Below are positions 16,380 through 25,391 of a stretch of 32,015 nt of DNA, piece after piece. The translations under genes were made by a program, and so were the position numbers. The stretch lies in NCBI GenBank assembly GCA_902591695.1, contig CACJBQ010000008.1, positions 1 to 32,015 of the forward strand, given 5' to 3'. Every line of letters starts with the position of its first letter. The first letter of the stretch is position 1. The DNA comes from an uncultured Pelagibacteraceae bacterium (lineage in GTDB: Bacteria > Pseudomonadota > Alphaproteobacteria > Pelagibacterales > Pelagibacteraceae). Below the pieces are notes generated by a model. It saw only the letters and a program-made list of their open reading frames with translations. It did no database searches and was not told the origin of the DNA.

Positions 16380-17677
16380 TGAAAATGTTTAATAATATTT
16401 TTTTAAGAAAAAAAATATTAATTTACGGTTTAGGAAAGAGTGGCATTTCATCTTATAAGTTTTTAAAAAATAAGTCCGATGTATATTTGTTTGATGACAA
16501 TCAGAAAATTAAATTAAAACTAAAAAAAAAAATTATAAAACTAGAGCAAATTAAAAAAATAAATTTTGATAGAATTATTATTAGTCCTGGAATTGATATC
16601 TCAAATTGTAAATTATCAAAATTTTTAAAGAAAAATTTTAAAAAAATTCATACCGACCTTGATGTTTTGTTTTCATTTTATAACAATGAAAGTATTACGA
16701 TTACTGGAACTAACGGTAAATCTACAACTGCTAAAATTTTAAATGATGCTTTAATCGATCAAAAAAGAGACTCAAGACTTATTGGGAATATTGGCAATCC
16801 AGCTTTATCAGAAAAAAATATTACAAAAAAAACAATCTTTGTAATAGAGGCTTCTTCTTATCAGCTAGATTACAGTAGCGTATTTCGATCAAAATATGCT
16901 GTAATTTTAAACATAACTGCAGACCACATTGACAGACATAAAAGTTTAAAAAATTATGTAAATGCAAAATTTAAATTATTAAAATCTCAAACAAGAGGAT
17001 CTTTTGCATATGTAAAAAAAGAGGATGAACTAATAACTAAAAAATTAAATAAAAATAAATATAGTTCAAAAATCTACAGAGTGCAGACCTCAAGTATAGA
17101 TAAAAAGTTTAATAAAATTACTAATAAATATTTTTTATCTGATGGCAATAAAGAAAATTTATCATTTATATTAAAAATTGCTCCAAGATTAAAACTTAAT
17201 TACAAAAAATTAATTAAAACCATTAATAAATTTAAAGGCCTAGATTTCAGACAACAAATTATATTTGATAAAAAAAATCTCACAATAATTAACGACTCTA
17301 AATCTACAAGCTTTGCTTCCTCGGAAAATATATTAAAAAATTTAAATCATGCATATTGGATCTTAGGAGGAATTCCCAAAAAAGGAGATAAATTTAAACT
17401 GTCAAAAATAAAGTGTAAAAATTTCAAAGCTTATATTTTTGGATCACATCATAGAAAATTTATAAAAATTTTAAAAAAAAAATTAAAAATTAAAAACTTT
17501 AAAAATTTACAAGAAACTCTTAAAGTTATTTTTTCAGAAATTAATATTCGACAATCTAAAAAAAATATTATTTTTTTCAGTCCAGCTGGAGCTTCATTTG
17601 ATAGTTTCAAAAATTTTGAAGATAGAGGGTATTATTTCAATCAGATAATTAAAAAATATATAAATGCAAAGCGATAG
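16379..17677 (+). CDS. murD: UDP-MurNAc-L-Ala:D-Glu ligase MurD
   Basis: 432 aa from ATG 16379. An upstream GTG at 16322 in the same frame lies deep inside mraY and gives a nonsense leader, so it was not used. The Rossmann-like start KILIYGLGKSGISSYKFL (12-29) is followed by P-loop GTNGKST at 110-116, VIEASSYQLDY near 168 and NITADHIDRHKSLKNY near 186. The enzyme adds D-glutamate to UDP-MurNAc-L-Ala in the cytoplasm. The C-terminal domain is short and Lys-rich but keeps FSPAGASFDSFKNFEDRG. The 3' end overlaps ftsW by 14 nt. Confidence 0.96.
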   Translation: MKMFNNIFLRKKILIYGLGKSGISSYKFLKNKSDVYLFDDNQKIKLKLKKKIIKLEQIKKINFDRIIISPGIDISNCKLSKFLKKNFKKIHTDLDVLFSFYNNESITITGTNGKSTTAKILNDALIDQKRDSRLIGNIGNPALSEKNITKKTIFVIEASSYQLDYSSVFRSKYAVILNITADHIDRHKSLKNYVNAKFKLLKSQTRGSFAYVKKEDELITKKLNKNKYSSKIYRVQTSSIDKKFNKITNKYFLSDGNKENLSFILKIAPRLKLNYKKLIKTINKFKGLDFRQQIIFDKKNLTIINDSKSTSFASSENILKNLNHAYWILGGIPKKGDKFKLSKIKCKNFKAYIFGSHHRKFIKILKKKLKIKNFKNLQETLKVIFSEINIRQSKKNIIFFSPAGASFDSFKNFEDRGYYFNQIIKKYINAKR

Positions 17678-18788
17678 TATTGTTTACAAATTTTATTATC
17701 AGTGGTGGAAAAACATAGATAAATCTATTTTTTTACTAATAAGTTTATTATTTATTATTGGATTATTTTTTTCTCTAGTTTCAACTTCTCTAATAGCTTC
17801 TGATAAGTTAGACACTAACAGTTATTTCTTCTTTTTTAAACATTTGATTTATGTGTTAATTGGAATATCTCTTATTTTTATATTTTCCTCATTAAATTCA
17901 GATCAATTATATAAATACTCTATTATTCTTTTTTTTATTTCACTTATTTCTTTATTTTTAGTTCCATTCATTGGTGTTGAAGTTAAAGGTTCTAAAAGAT
18001 GGATAGACTTATTTTTTTTACCAAGATTTCAGCCCATAGAAGTTCTAAAACCATTTTTGATAATAATTTTAGCAACTATTCTATGTGATATTAAATCAAA
18101 TATTTTATTTAAGTATTTGATATCTATTTTTTTGATATCTGTCATTTCTTTACTGTTAATAGCTCAACCAGATATCGGCCAAACATTATTGGTGGTATTT
18201 TGTTGGGCAGTTCTAATCTTCACATCAGGAATTAACATATATATTCTTTTAGTGATATTTATTACTGGTGCGTTTTTGCTTACTTATCTTATTATTTATG
18301 TTCCAAGATTTGATTATATCCAAGCACGTATTTTTTCATTTTTTAATAGAGAAGTAGGGACTCATAATTTTCAATCTGATAAAGCCTTAGAGTCGATAAC
18401 AAGTGGAGGTTTTTTCGGAAAAGGTGTAGGTGAAGGGGTTCTTAAAAATAGAGTACCTGAAGCCCACACTGACTATATTATTTCAGTAATTTCTGAAGAG
18501 TTTGGTGTTGTTGTCATAATGTTAATATTATTTTTGTTTTTGGTCTTAATTTATATGGTTTTTAAAAAAATTAGTTTTGAGACAAATGATAAAACTAAGC
18601 TTATTTTAATCGGATCTGTTAGTTTAATATTAATGCAGGCTACTATTCATATTGGGGTTAACATAAGATTATTTCCAACCACTGGAATGACTTTGCCTTT
18701 TTTAAGTTATGGTGGTTCATCGATAATAAGTACATCAATATTAGCTGGGATAATTTTAAATTTAACAAAAAGAAAAATAAATCAATAA
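17664..18788 (+). CDS. ftsW: Septal peptidoglycan glycosyltransferase FtsW
   Basis: 374-aa SEDS-family polytopic membrane protein, usual length, which polymerises lipid II at the septum with FtsI. Family marks are RFQPIEVLKPFLII near 119, LLIAQPDIGQTLLV near 165, the EAHTDYIISVISEEFG periplasmic-loop segment near 266 and the LPFLSYGGSS hallmark near 345. About ten hydrophobic helices are visible. It begins within the last 14 nt of murD and ends exactly before the murG start. Confidence 0.96.
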   Translation: MQSDSIVYKFYYQWWKNIDKSIFLLISLLFIIGLFFSLVSTSLIASDKLDTNSYFFFFKHLIYVLIGISLIFIFSSLNSDQLYKYSIILFFISLISLFLVPFIGVEVKGSKRWIDLFFLPRFQPIEVLKPFLIIILATILCDIKSNILFKYLISIFLISVISLLLIAQPDIGQTLLVVFCWAVLIFTSGINIYILLVIFITGAFLLTYLIIYVPRFDYIQARIFSFFNREVGTHNFQSDKALESITSGGFFGKGVGEGVLKNRVPEAHTDYIISVISEEFGVVVIMLILFLFLVLIYMVFKKISFETNDKTKLILIGSVSLILMQATIHIGVNIRLFPTTGMTLPFLSYGGSSIISTSILAGIILNLTKRKINQ

Positions 18789-19853
18789 ATGAAAAAAAAA
18801 GTTTTAATTTCTACAGGTGGATCTGGTGGTCATGTGGTTCCAGCAGTTACAATTTATAATCACTTAAAGAATACTCATGAAACCTTAATTTCTACTGATA
18901 AAAGAGGCCTCGAATATCTAGACAAAAGCTACAAAGCATTTGTAATTAATACTCCAAAATTAAATAATTACTTTCTACTTCCTTTTTCATTTTTAAAAAT
19001 ATTTTTTCTCACTGTAAAATCTTTTTTTCTTTTAAAAAAAAATAATATTTCAATTTTAATTTCTACAGGTGGATATATGTCTTTGCCAATATGTTTAGCA
19101 GCAAAAATATTGGGAATTAATATTTTTTTAATTGAACCAAATATGGTTCTTGGAAGAGCAAATAAATTTTTTTTAAATTTTTCAAGAAAATTAATATGCT
19201 ACTCAAAGAACTTAATTAATTTACCATCTGGAATTGATCACAAATTAACTACTATTAAACCTTTGATACGGAAAGAATATTATGAAACCAGCTCGTATCA
19301 AAAACACGACAATTTATTCACAATCATAATCATAGGAGGTAGTCAGGGTGCAAAAATCTTTGATGAGCTTTTAAATGAATCTTTTGTAAGTGTGGCAAAA
19401 CAAAAATCTATAAAAATTATTCATCAAACAAGCGAGAAAAATATTAATTTTTTAAAAGATTTTTATTTTCAAAATAATATTGAAAGTAGAGTTTTCAGTT
19501 TTGATCATAATCTTAGTGAGGTTTTAAAACAAGGAGACCTATGTATAACAAGAGCTGGAGCATCTAGTTTAGCAGAACTATCCTTTTTAAATATTCCATT
19601 TATAGCAATACCACTTCCGTCATCAAAAGATAATCATCAGTATGAAAACGCAAAATATTATGAGGAACAGGATTGTTGTTGGATAATTGATCAAAAAAAT
19701 TTTGACGGCCAAAAATTTGAGAAATTCTTACTAGAATTGACAAATAAAAGTCAGGATTACATGACAAAAAAAAATAATTTACAGAAATTAAATTATCAAA
19801 ATTCATGGAATAATGTTAATCAAAAAATATTAAAAATTATTAATGAAAATTAA
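18789..19853 (+). CDS. murG: Lipid II synthase MurG (UDP-GlcNAc transferase)
   Basis: 354-aa GT-B glycosyltransferase of family 28 that adds GlcNAc to lipid I at the inner face of the membrane. The N-terminal glycine-rich loop STGGSGGHVVPAVTI is at residues 8-22 and a second G loop STGGYMSLP is near 92. The C-terminal donor site has IIIGGSQGAKIFDELL near 180 and ITRAGASSLAELSFL near 253. IPLPSSKDNHQYENA near 275 is also conserved. Length is normal. It overlaps the murC start by 11 nt. Confidence 0.97.
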   Translation: MKKKVLISTGGSGGHVVPAVTIYNHLKNTHETLISTDKRGLEYLDKSYKAFVINTPKLNNYFLLPFSFLKIFFLTVKSFFLLKKNNISILISTGGYMSLPICLAAKILGINIFLIEPNMVLGRANKFFLNFSRKLICYSKNLINLPSGIDHKLTTIKPLIRKEYYETSSYQKHDNLFTIIIIGGSQGAKIFDELLNESFVSVAKQKSIKIIHQTSEKNINFLKDFYFQNNIESRVFSFDHNLSEVLKQGDLCITRAGASSLAELSFLNIPFIAIPLPSSKDNHQYENAKYYEEQDCCWIIDQKNFDGQKFEKFLLELTNKSQDYMTKKNNLQKLNYQNSWNNVNQKILKIINEN

Positions 19854-21240
19854 ATTAGCAAAAACTGAACTTATACATTTTGTAGGAATAGGTGGAATAG
19901 GTATGAGTGGCTTAGCACTTATTATGAAAGGTAAAGGTTTTAAAGTTCAAGGCAGCGATATTGCAAATAATAAAAATATTGAAAGATTAAGAAAAGAAAA
20001 AATAAAAGTTTTCATTGGACATAAGAAACAAAATATAGAAAAGGGTACTATCCTAGTTGTGTCTTCTGCTATTAAAAAAAATAATCCAGAGCTTCTTGCG
20101 GCCAAAAAAAAACAATTACCTATTTACAAAAGAGGAGAAATGTTAGCCAACATTGTCTCTTTAACGAAAAATATTGTAGTTGTTGGTTCGCACGGTAAAA
20201 CTACAACAACGTCATTGATAGCTTCTATATTTCAAGAGACAAAAATTGATCCTACAATTATCAATGGTGGTGTAATAAATTCGATTAATAATTCGGCAAA
20301 GCTTGGAAAAAGTGATTGGTCTATATTAGAAGCAGACGAGTCCGATGGAAGTTTTGTTTACATACCTCCAACATACTCAATCATCACTAACATAGATCGA
20401 GAGCATATGGATTATTATGGCACTATGGATAAATTAAATAAATATTTTGAAAATTTTGTTAATAAAGTCCCCTCATTTGGAAAATCATTTATTTGTTTAG
20501 ATGACAAAAATAATAGAAATTTAATTAAAAATATTAAAAATAAAAACTTCTATACATATGGTTTTAATAAAAAATCAAATTTTTGTATAAAAAATATAAA
20601 ACAATTAAAAGAATTTTCTGAGTTTGACTTAAATATAAAATTACCTAATAAAAAAAACCAAATAATAAAAAAATTCAAAATTCCATTATTGGGAAATCAT
20701 AACATTAAAAATTCTGTAGCTGCAGCTGCACTAGCTTTAACTGTTGGTCTACCAATTAATAATATAAAAAAAGGACTTAAAAATTTTAAAGGGGTTCAAA
20801 GAAGATTTAATAAAATTTTCAATTTTAATAATGTAGATTTTTATGATGATTACGCCCATCATCCTACAGAAATTAAAGAAGTGTTGGACGGTGTAAAAAA
20901 TGTTTATAAAGATTATGAAAAAATATGTATTTTTCAACCACATAGAATATCAAGATTAAAAGATTTAAAAAAAGAATTTACCTACGCTTTTAAAAATGCA
21001 GATAAAGTTATCTTGTTTCCAATTTATACTGCTGGTGAAAAATTAAAACTTGGATTTAGTTATAAAAATTTTGCGAAAGAAATAATTAAAAACTCAAGAG
21101 TTCAGCTATTTTTAGTTGATGATAGATTTCAATTAGCAAAATTTATTAAAGCAAACATATATGGAAAAAAAATTGTTATAGGAATGGGTGCGGGAACTAT
21201 TTCGAGTTGGATGCGAGAATTACCTAAATTGTTATCATGA
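19843..21240 (+). CDS. murC: UDP-N-acetylmuramate:L-alanine ligase MurC
   Basis: 465-aa Mur ligase catalysing the first amino-acid addition to UDP-MurNAc. HFVGIGGIGMSGLA at 12-25 forms the UDP-binding Rossmann loop and GSHGKTTTT at 115-123 is the ATP loop. LEADESDGSFVYI near 165, NIDREHMDYYG near 187 and DDYAHHPTEIKEV near 337 are all typical. Length matches the family (about 460-490). The start lies within the end of murG and the stop overlaps the murB start in an ATGA. Confidence 0.97.
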   Translation: MKIKLAKTELIHFVGIGGIGMSGLALIMKGKGFKVQGSDIANNKNIERLRKEKIKVFIGHKKQNIEKGTILVVSSAIKKNNPELLAAKKKQLPIYKRGEMLANIVSLTKNIVVVGSHGKTTTTSLIASIFQETKIDPTIINGGVINSINNSAKLGKSDWSILEADESDGSFVYIPPTYSIITNIDREHMDYYGTMDKLNKYFENFVNKVPSFGKSFICLDDKNNRNLIKNIKNKNFYTYGFNKKSNFCIKNIKQLKEFSEFDLNIKLPNKKNQIIKKFKIPLLGNHNIKNSVAAAALALTVGLPINNIKKGLKNFKGVQRRFNKIFNFNNVDFYDDYAHHPTEIKEVLDGVKNVYKDYEKICIFQPHRISRLKDLKKEFTYAFKNADKVILFPIYTAGEKLKLGFSYKNFAKEIIKNSRVQLFLVDDRFQLAKFIKANIYGKKIVIGMGAGTISSWMRELPKLLS

Positions 21241-22142
21241 AAATTGATTTAAAACAGCTGATTCCAGAATTTAATAATAATTTAAAGTTAGATTACGATC
21301 TAAAAAAAAAAAATTGGTTTAATATAGGAGGTAAAACTAAAGCATTCTATAAGGCAGGTGATTTAAAAGAATTAATTAAGTTTCTTAAAAAAATTCAAGA
21401 CAAAGAAAAAATATTTATATTAGGAGCTGGTTCTAATACACTTATATCCGATAACAAATTTGATGGAGTTGTAATCAAACTTACTAAAAATTTTAATAAT
21501 ATTTCTTTACATTCTGAGGAAATCATAGTCGCTGGTAGTGCTGTTACAGATAAATCTTTATCTGAATTTGCAATGAAGAATAGTTTAGGTGGTTTTGAGT
21601 TTCTCTCTTGTATACCTGGAACAATAGGTGGTGGTATTAAAATGAATGCAGGTTGTTTTCAAAGGGAATTCAAAGATATTCTTATTTCTATTCAAGCAGT
21701 AAATAAATCAGGTCAAGTAATTACTATACCTGCGAAAGATATTAATTTTAAATATAGAGATAGTGGATTATCTGAAGATCTTATTTTTTTAAGTGCATCA
21801 TTTAAAGGTTTTAAGAAAAATAAGAGTATAATAGAGAATGAAATAAGGTTACTTAAAGAAAAAAAAGATCGAGCTCAACCAACAAAAATTAGAACTAGTG
21901 GTAGCACATTTAAAAATCCCATAGGTCAATCTGATAAAAAAGTTTGGCAATTAATTAAAGAGTCTGTGCCGTTAGAAAAATCATTTGGAGATGCATCAAT
22001 TTCTCAAAAACACTGTAATTTTTTTGTAAATAAAGGTAATGCTAAATTTGAGGATATGAAAAAATTAATAAATTTTGTGTCTGAAAGTGTGTTTAAGAAA
22101 ACAGGAATTAAACTAGAAACTGAAATAAAAATATTAGAATAA
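21237..22142 (+). CDS. murB: UDP-N-acetylenolpyruvoylglucosamine reductase MurB
   Basis: 301-aa FAD enzyme reducing enolpyruvyl-UDP-GlcNAc to UDP-MurNAc. Of the type II (short) class, as in most alphaproteobacteria and Gram-positives. FNIGGKTKAFYKA at 28-40 opens the FAD domain, with LGAGSNTLISDNKFDGVVIK near 62 and FLSCIPGTIGGGIKMNAG near 122. RTSGSTFKNP near 219-228 carries the catalytic Ser, and KHCNFFVNKGNA near 257 and a C-terminal Glu (KLETEIKIL) complete the site. It starts in an ATGA overlap with murC. Confidence 0.97.
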   Translation: MKIDLKQLIPEFNNNLKLDYDLKKKNWFNIGGKTKAFYKAGDLKELIKFLKKIQDKEKIFILGAGSNTLISDNKFDGVVIKLTKNFNNISLHSEEIIVAGSAVTDKSLSEFAMKNSLGGFEFLSCIPGTIGGGIKMNAGCFQREFKDILISIQAVNKSGQVITIPAKDINFKYRDSGLSEDLIFLSASFKGFKKNKSIIENEIRLLKEKKDRAQPTKIRTSGSTFKNPIGQSDKKVWQLIKESVPLEKSFGDASISQKHCNFFVNKGNAKFEDMKKLINFVSESVFKKTGIKLETEIKILE

Positions 22143-22143
22143 T

Positions 22144-23058
22144 TTGAAAAAAAAAATATTAATAATATCAGGTGGGATATCGAAAGAGAGACTAATCAGT
22201 CTTGATACAGGGCAACAGGTTGCTAATGAGCTTAAAAAAAATGGTTACAGAGTTAAAATCACTGAACCGGATAATAATTTAAAAAAAAATATTAAATTTT
22301 TTAAACCAAATGTAATTTTTAATGCTTTGCATGGCCAATTTGGTGAGGATGGTTATATTCAAACTATTTTAGAGAGGTTTAAAATTCCTTATACGCATTC
22401 AGGTGTAATTGCATCGTCTATTGCAATGGACAAAGAAATTTCAAAAAAGATATTTATTAAAAATAAAATAAATACACCAAAATTTTTTACTTATTCTTAC
22501 GATGTTAAAAATGAAGATTTAATAAAAAAAATAAAAAAAAAATTAAGATTTCCAGTAGTAGCAAAGCCTTTAAATGAGGGTTCTAGTGTTAACGTATATA
22601 TTTGTAATGAAAAAAATATAATTAAAATTCTTAATTCAATAAAACAATATAAAAAGGTTATGATTGAAGAATTTATTGGTGGTAGGGAAATACAAGTTGC
22701 AATAATGGGAAATAAAAAACTCGGAGCAATAGAACTAAAACCAAAAAGAAAATTTTATGATTATCAAGCAAAATATAATTCCAGTGCGAAAACAAAACAT
22801 ATAATTCCAGTAAATTTACCCAAAGGTAAAATGGATATAGTTATGAATATGGCATATAAAGCTCATAATGTGATTGGTTGTCAGGGCGTCACAAGATCTG
22901 ATTTTAAATTTTTTAATAATAAATTTTATCTTCTAGAAATAAATACTCAACCAGGTATGACTAAACTTTCACTTGTGCCTGAAATTGCAGCATATAGAAA
23001 TATTAGTTTTTTAGAGTTAATCGAGTGGATAATGCATGATGCATCAAAGAAAAAGTAA
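22144..23058 (+). CDS. ddl: D-alanine--D-alanine ligase
   Basis: 304-aa ATP-grasp ligase producing the D-Ala-D-Ala used by MurF. SGGISKERLISLDTGQQV at 9-26 is the N-terminal motif with the catalytic Glu. Also visible are FNALHGQFGEDGYIQTILE near 59, YTHSGVIASSIAMDK near 83, FPVVAKPLNEGSSVNVYI near 134 and the C-terminal LLEINTQPGMTKLSLVPEIA near 259. The start is TTG 22144, one base after the murB stop; no in-frame ATG precedes the conserved SGG motif. It overlaps ftsQ by 23 nt at its 3' end. Confidence 0.97.
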   Translation: MKKKILIISGGISKERLISLDTGQQVANELKKNGYRVKITEPDNNLKKNIKFFKPNVIFNALHGQFGEDGYIQTILERFKIPYTHSGVIASSIAMDKEISKKIFIKNKINTPKFFTYSYDVKNEDLIKKIKKKLRFPVVAKPLNEGSSVNVYICNEKNIIKILNSIKQYKKVMIEEFIGGREIQVAIMGNKKLGAIELKPKRKFYDYQAKYNSSAKTKHIIPVNLPKGKMDIVMNMAYKAHNVIGCQGVTRSDFKFFNNKFYLLEINTQPGMTKLSLVPEIAAYRNISFLELIEWIMHDASKKK

Positions 23059-23710
23059 AAAGTTATTAATTTATTTTTTTTTGTTAATAATAATAAGTTC
23101 AACAAATAATATTTCACTAAGAAATTTAGAATTTCAAAAAGTTAGAAATATTGAAGTTTCAGGATTAGGCGAAATGGAAAATAAACTTGTAATAGATCAA
23201 ATAAAAAATCTTAACTTAAGTAATATTTTTTTTATTAATAAAGTAGAAATTAATAATTTAATAAGTTCAAATCCACTAATTGAAAAATATCAAATTTTTA
23301 AAAATTATCCATCAGCTATAAAAATTATGATTAAAAAAACAAATTTTATAGCCAAAATAAATCATAATAACGAAATATTTGTAATTGGTTCAAATGGCAA
23401 ATTAATACCTAATAATTTGCAAGCATCTGATTTGCCCTATATTTTTGGCAAACCAGAAATTAAAGAATTATTAAAATTTAAACAAATTGTAGATCAATCT
23501 AAATTTTCATTCGATGAAGTCGACAGTTTATATTTTTTTCCATCCAAAAGATGGGATATCAAATTAAAAAATAATATTTTATTAAAATTACCTAATAACT
23601 TAACACAAGAACACTTAAATAATTTATATCAATTTTTAGAAATACATAATGAAGAAAATTTAACTACTGTCGATGCAAGATTAGAAAATAAGATTATTTT
23701 AAATGAATAA
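23036..23710 (+). CDS. ftsQ: Cell division protein FtsQ
   Basis: 224-aa bitopic membrane protein, shorter than E. coli FtsQ (276). A basic start (HQRKSKK) and one membrane helix at about 9-21 are followed by a POTRA-like domain (RNIEVSGLGEMENKLVIDQI, about 37-56). The FtsQ beta domain follows, with YPSAIKIMIKKTNFIAKI near 90, GSNGKLIP near 122 and a closing VDARLENKIILNE. The family is identified by POTRA plus position after ddl, as in alphaproteobacteria. It links FtsL/FtsB to the early division proteins. The start ATG overlaps ddl by 23 nt; the end overlaps the FtsA-like gene by 8 nt. Confidence 0.9.
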   Translation: MMHQRKSKKLLIYFFLLIIISSTNNISLRNLEFQKVRNIEVSGLGEMENKLVIDQIKNLNLSNIFFINKVEINNLISSNPLIEKYQIFKNYPSAIKIMIKKTNFIAKINHNNEIFVIGSNGKLIPNNLQASDLPYIFGKPEIKELLKFKQIVDQSKFSFDEVDSLYFFPSKRWDIKLKNNILLKLPNNLTQEHLNNLYQFLEIHNEENLTTVDARLENKIILNE

Positions 23711-24404
23711 AGAAAATGATTTACAACATTACCTAAGCATTTCGCCGAACAAATTTGGTTTATATCTGTTTGATACAAAAAGTTTAAAAAATTTATATAA
23801 GGAAGAAATAACTTTTAATCGTGATAGAGATTTTTTTAATTATGATCTCTTAAAAAAATTTCTTGATGACAATGTGTTTAAAATTGAGAAATTAAATGGA
23901 AAATTTGTTGAAAATATTTTTTTTATTTTTGAAGATAAAAAAATTTTTAATTTAGAAATGGGAATTAAAAAAAAAAATTATAATACCTCACTAAAAAAAG
24001 AATACCTACAAAATTTGCTTACAGAGGCAAAAGATTTATTTAGAGAAAACTATCCCAATCAAGAAATTATGCATATGATAATTAATAAATATTTTATTAA
24101 TGATAAAAGCTATTTATCATACCAAGAAAATTTAAGTGGTGGTAATGTCGCTTTACAAATTCAATTTAAATCTATTTCAAGTAGTATTATTTATGATCTA
24201 AATAGGATTTTGGAAAACTATCAAATTAAAATCACAAAATATATTGATGGTACTTATGTAAAAAAATTTTTTGGTAATGAAGTGGAGTTACCTGAGAAGG
24301 CCCATCGGATTCTAAATGGCTATAATGAGAATGAGGTTACTTTTGTACCAAAAAACCCAAAAAAATTACCTTTTTTTGAAAAATTTTTTCAACTATTTAG
24401 TTAA
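23703..24404 (+). CDS. Truncated FtsA-like protein: 1C (SHS2) domain plus amphipathic tail
   Basis: 233 aa in the ftsA position (ftsQ upstream, lpxC downstream). FtsA is normally about 400-430 aa. Residues about 15-65 resemble the first strands of domain 1A, but the ATP phosphate loop is degenerate (FGLYLFDTKSLKNL with no DxGT). Residues about 68-180 fit domain 1C by eye: LLTEAKDLF, then MHMIINKYFINDKSYL, NLSGGNVALQIQF and SSSIIYDLNRILENYQIKI. These line up with E. coli VVHTAKSV, LHVIPQEYAID, GLSGVRMQAKVHL and DMAKNIVKAVERCGLKV. After IDGTYVKKFF the actin-like domains 2A/2B and the rest of 1A are missing. The last residues (NPKKLPFFEKFFQLFS) form a basic-aromatic amphipathic segment like the FtsA membrane-targeting helix. 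No frameshift or remnant is seen: only 64 nt separate it from lpxC. Function is inferred. Confidence 0.7.
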   Translation: MNKENDLQHYLSISPNKFGLYLFDTKSLKNLYKEEITFNRDRDFFNYDLLKKFLDDNVFKIEKLNGKFVENIFFIFEDKKIFNLEMGIKKKNYNTSLKKEYLQNLLTEAKDLFRENYPNQEIMHMIINKYFINDKSYLSYQENLSGGNVALQIQFKSISSSIIYDLNRILENYQIKITKYIDGTYVKKFFGNEVELPEKAHRILNGYNENEVTFVPKNPKKLPFFEKFFQLFS

Positions 24405-24437
24405 AATTGTTTTTTACCGTAACAATTGTTGTTTTTT
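24405..24437 (+). terminator. Weak hairpin with T-tract before lpxC
   Basis: AATTGTT at 24405-24411 pairs with AACAATT at 24421-24427 across a 9-nt loop, followed by GTTGTTTTTT ending at 24437. The stem has one G-C pair. AACAATTGTT at 24421-24430 is itself a palindrome and could be a protein site instead. It lies in the 64-nt gap between the FtsA-like gene and lpxC, one of the larger gaps in the operon, so it may attenuate or separate transcription. Confidence 0.35.
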
Positions 24438-24468
24438 AATTACTGATATTTCAAATTAAAAGTTCAAT

Positions 24469-25389
24469 GTGTCTTATCTAACTCAAAAAACAATAAAGAA
24501 AAACGTTACTTTTAGTGGTGTAGCATTACATAGTGGAGTTAATGTAAATGTAGTAATTAAACCAGCTGATCCAAATTTTGGTATTATTTTTAAAAGAACA
24601 GATTTAAAAGATAATAATTTAGTTTACCCAAATTTTGCAAATGTTTCAAACACATCTTTAAACACAACAATAGAAAATGAGTTTGGTGCAAAAGTTTCAA
24701 CAATTGAACATTTGATGGGAGCATTATTTGGATTAGGAATAGATAATGCTTTAATAGAAATAGACAATGAGGAAGTTCCAATTTTAGATGGTTCAGCCAA
24801 AGTTTTCATAGAAAAAATTATCTCTGCTGGTGTTGTAGTTAGCAATTCACCAATAAAAATAATTAAAATTAATAAAGAAATTACTTTTTCAGATGGTGAG
24901 AGATACATATCTATTAAGCCTTCCACGTTAAGCTTAGAAATAGACTTTGAATTAAAATATGAAAACCAAATTATTGGTAATCAAAGAAACAAATATAAAA
25001 TTTATGAGGATGACCTATCTGATGTTTATAATTCGAGAACCTATTGTTTGTTTGAAGATATCGAAAAAATAAAAAGAAATGGCTTAGCCAAAGGTGGAAG
25101 TTTAGAAAATGCTATCGTTGTAAATGATAAAGAAATTTTAAATCCAGAGGGATTGAGGAATGAAAAAGAATTTGTGAATCATAAAATATTAGATTGTATT
25201 GGAGATTTATATACCTCTGGTTATAGAATTGTAGCTAGTGTTACTTGTTCACAAGGTGGTCATTATTTGACTAATCAACTTTTAAGAAAAGTGTTCCAAA
25301 ATAAAGAGAATTTTTCTATCCTTGAAATTAAAGAAAAAAATCTCCCACATACCTTAATAAATAAAAATATTCTTAGATCGATAGCATAG
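24469..25389 (+). CDS. lpxC: UDP-3-O-acyl-N-acetylglucosamine deacetylase LpxC
   Basis: 306-aa zinc deacetylase, the committed step of lipid A synthesis, matching the family length (about 305). Zn ligands and neighbours are visible: H81 in TIEHLMGAL, H238 and D242 in VNHKILDCIGDLY, and the catalytic H265 in SQGGHYLTNQ. N-terminal QKTIKKNVTFSGVALHSG is characteristic. The start is GTG 24469; an ATG two bases upstream is out of frame and stops at once. There is no clear Shine-Dalgarno. Its presence shows that the organism makes lipid A and explains the outer-membrane genes nearby. Confidence 0.98.
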   Translation: MSYLTQKTIKKNVTFSGVALHSGVNVNVVIKPADPNFGIIFKRTDLKDNNLVYPNFANVSNTSLNTTIENEFGAKVSTIEHLMGALFGLGIDNALIEIDNEEVPILDGSAKVFIEKIISAGVVVSNSPIKIIKINKEITFSDGERYISIKPSTLSLEIDFELKYENQIIGNQRNKYKIYEDDLSDVYNSRTYCLFEDIEKIKRNGLAKGGSLENAIVVNDKEILNPEGLRNEKEFVNHKILDCIGDLYTSGYRIVASVTCSQGGHYLTNQLLRKVFQNKENFSILEIKEKNLPHTLINKNILRSIA

Positions 25390-25391
25390 TC

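Noticed and set aside
23703-24468. Frameshifted or pseudogene ftsA
   Set aside because: The frame is intact and overlaps ftsQ. It ends in a plausible membrane-binding tail, and the 64 nt to lpxC cannot hold the missing 180 residues in any frame.
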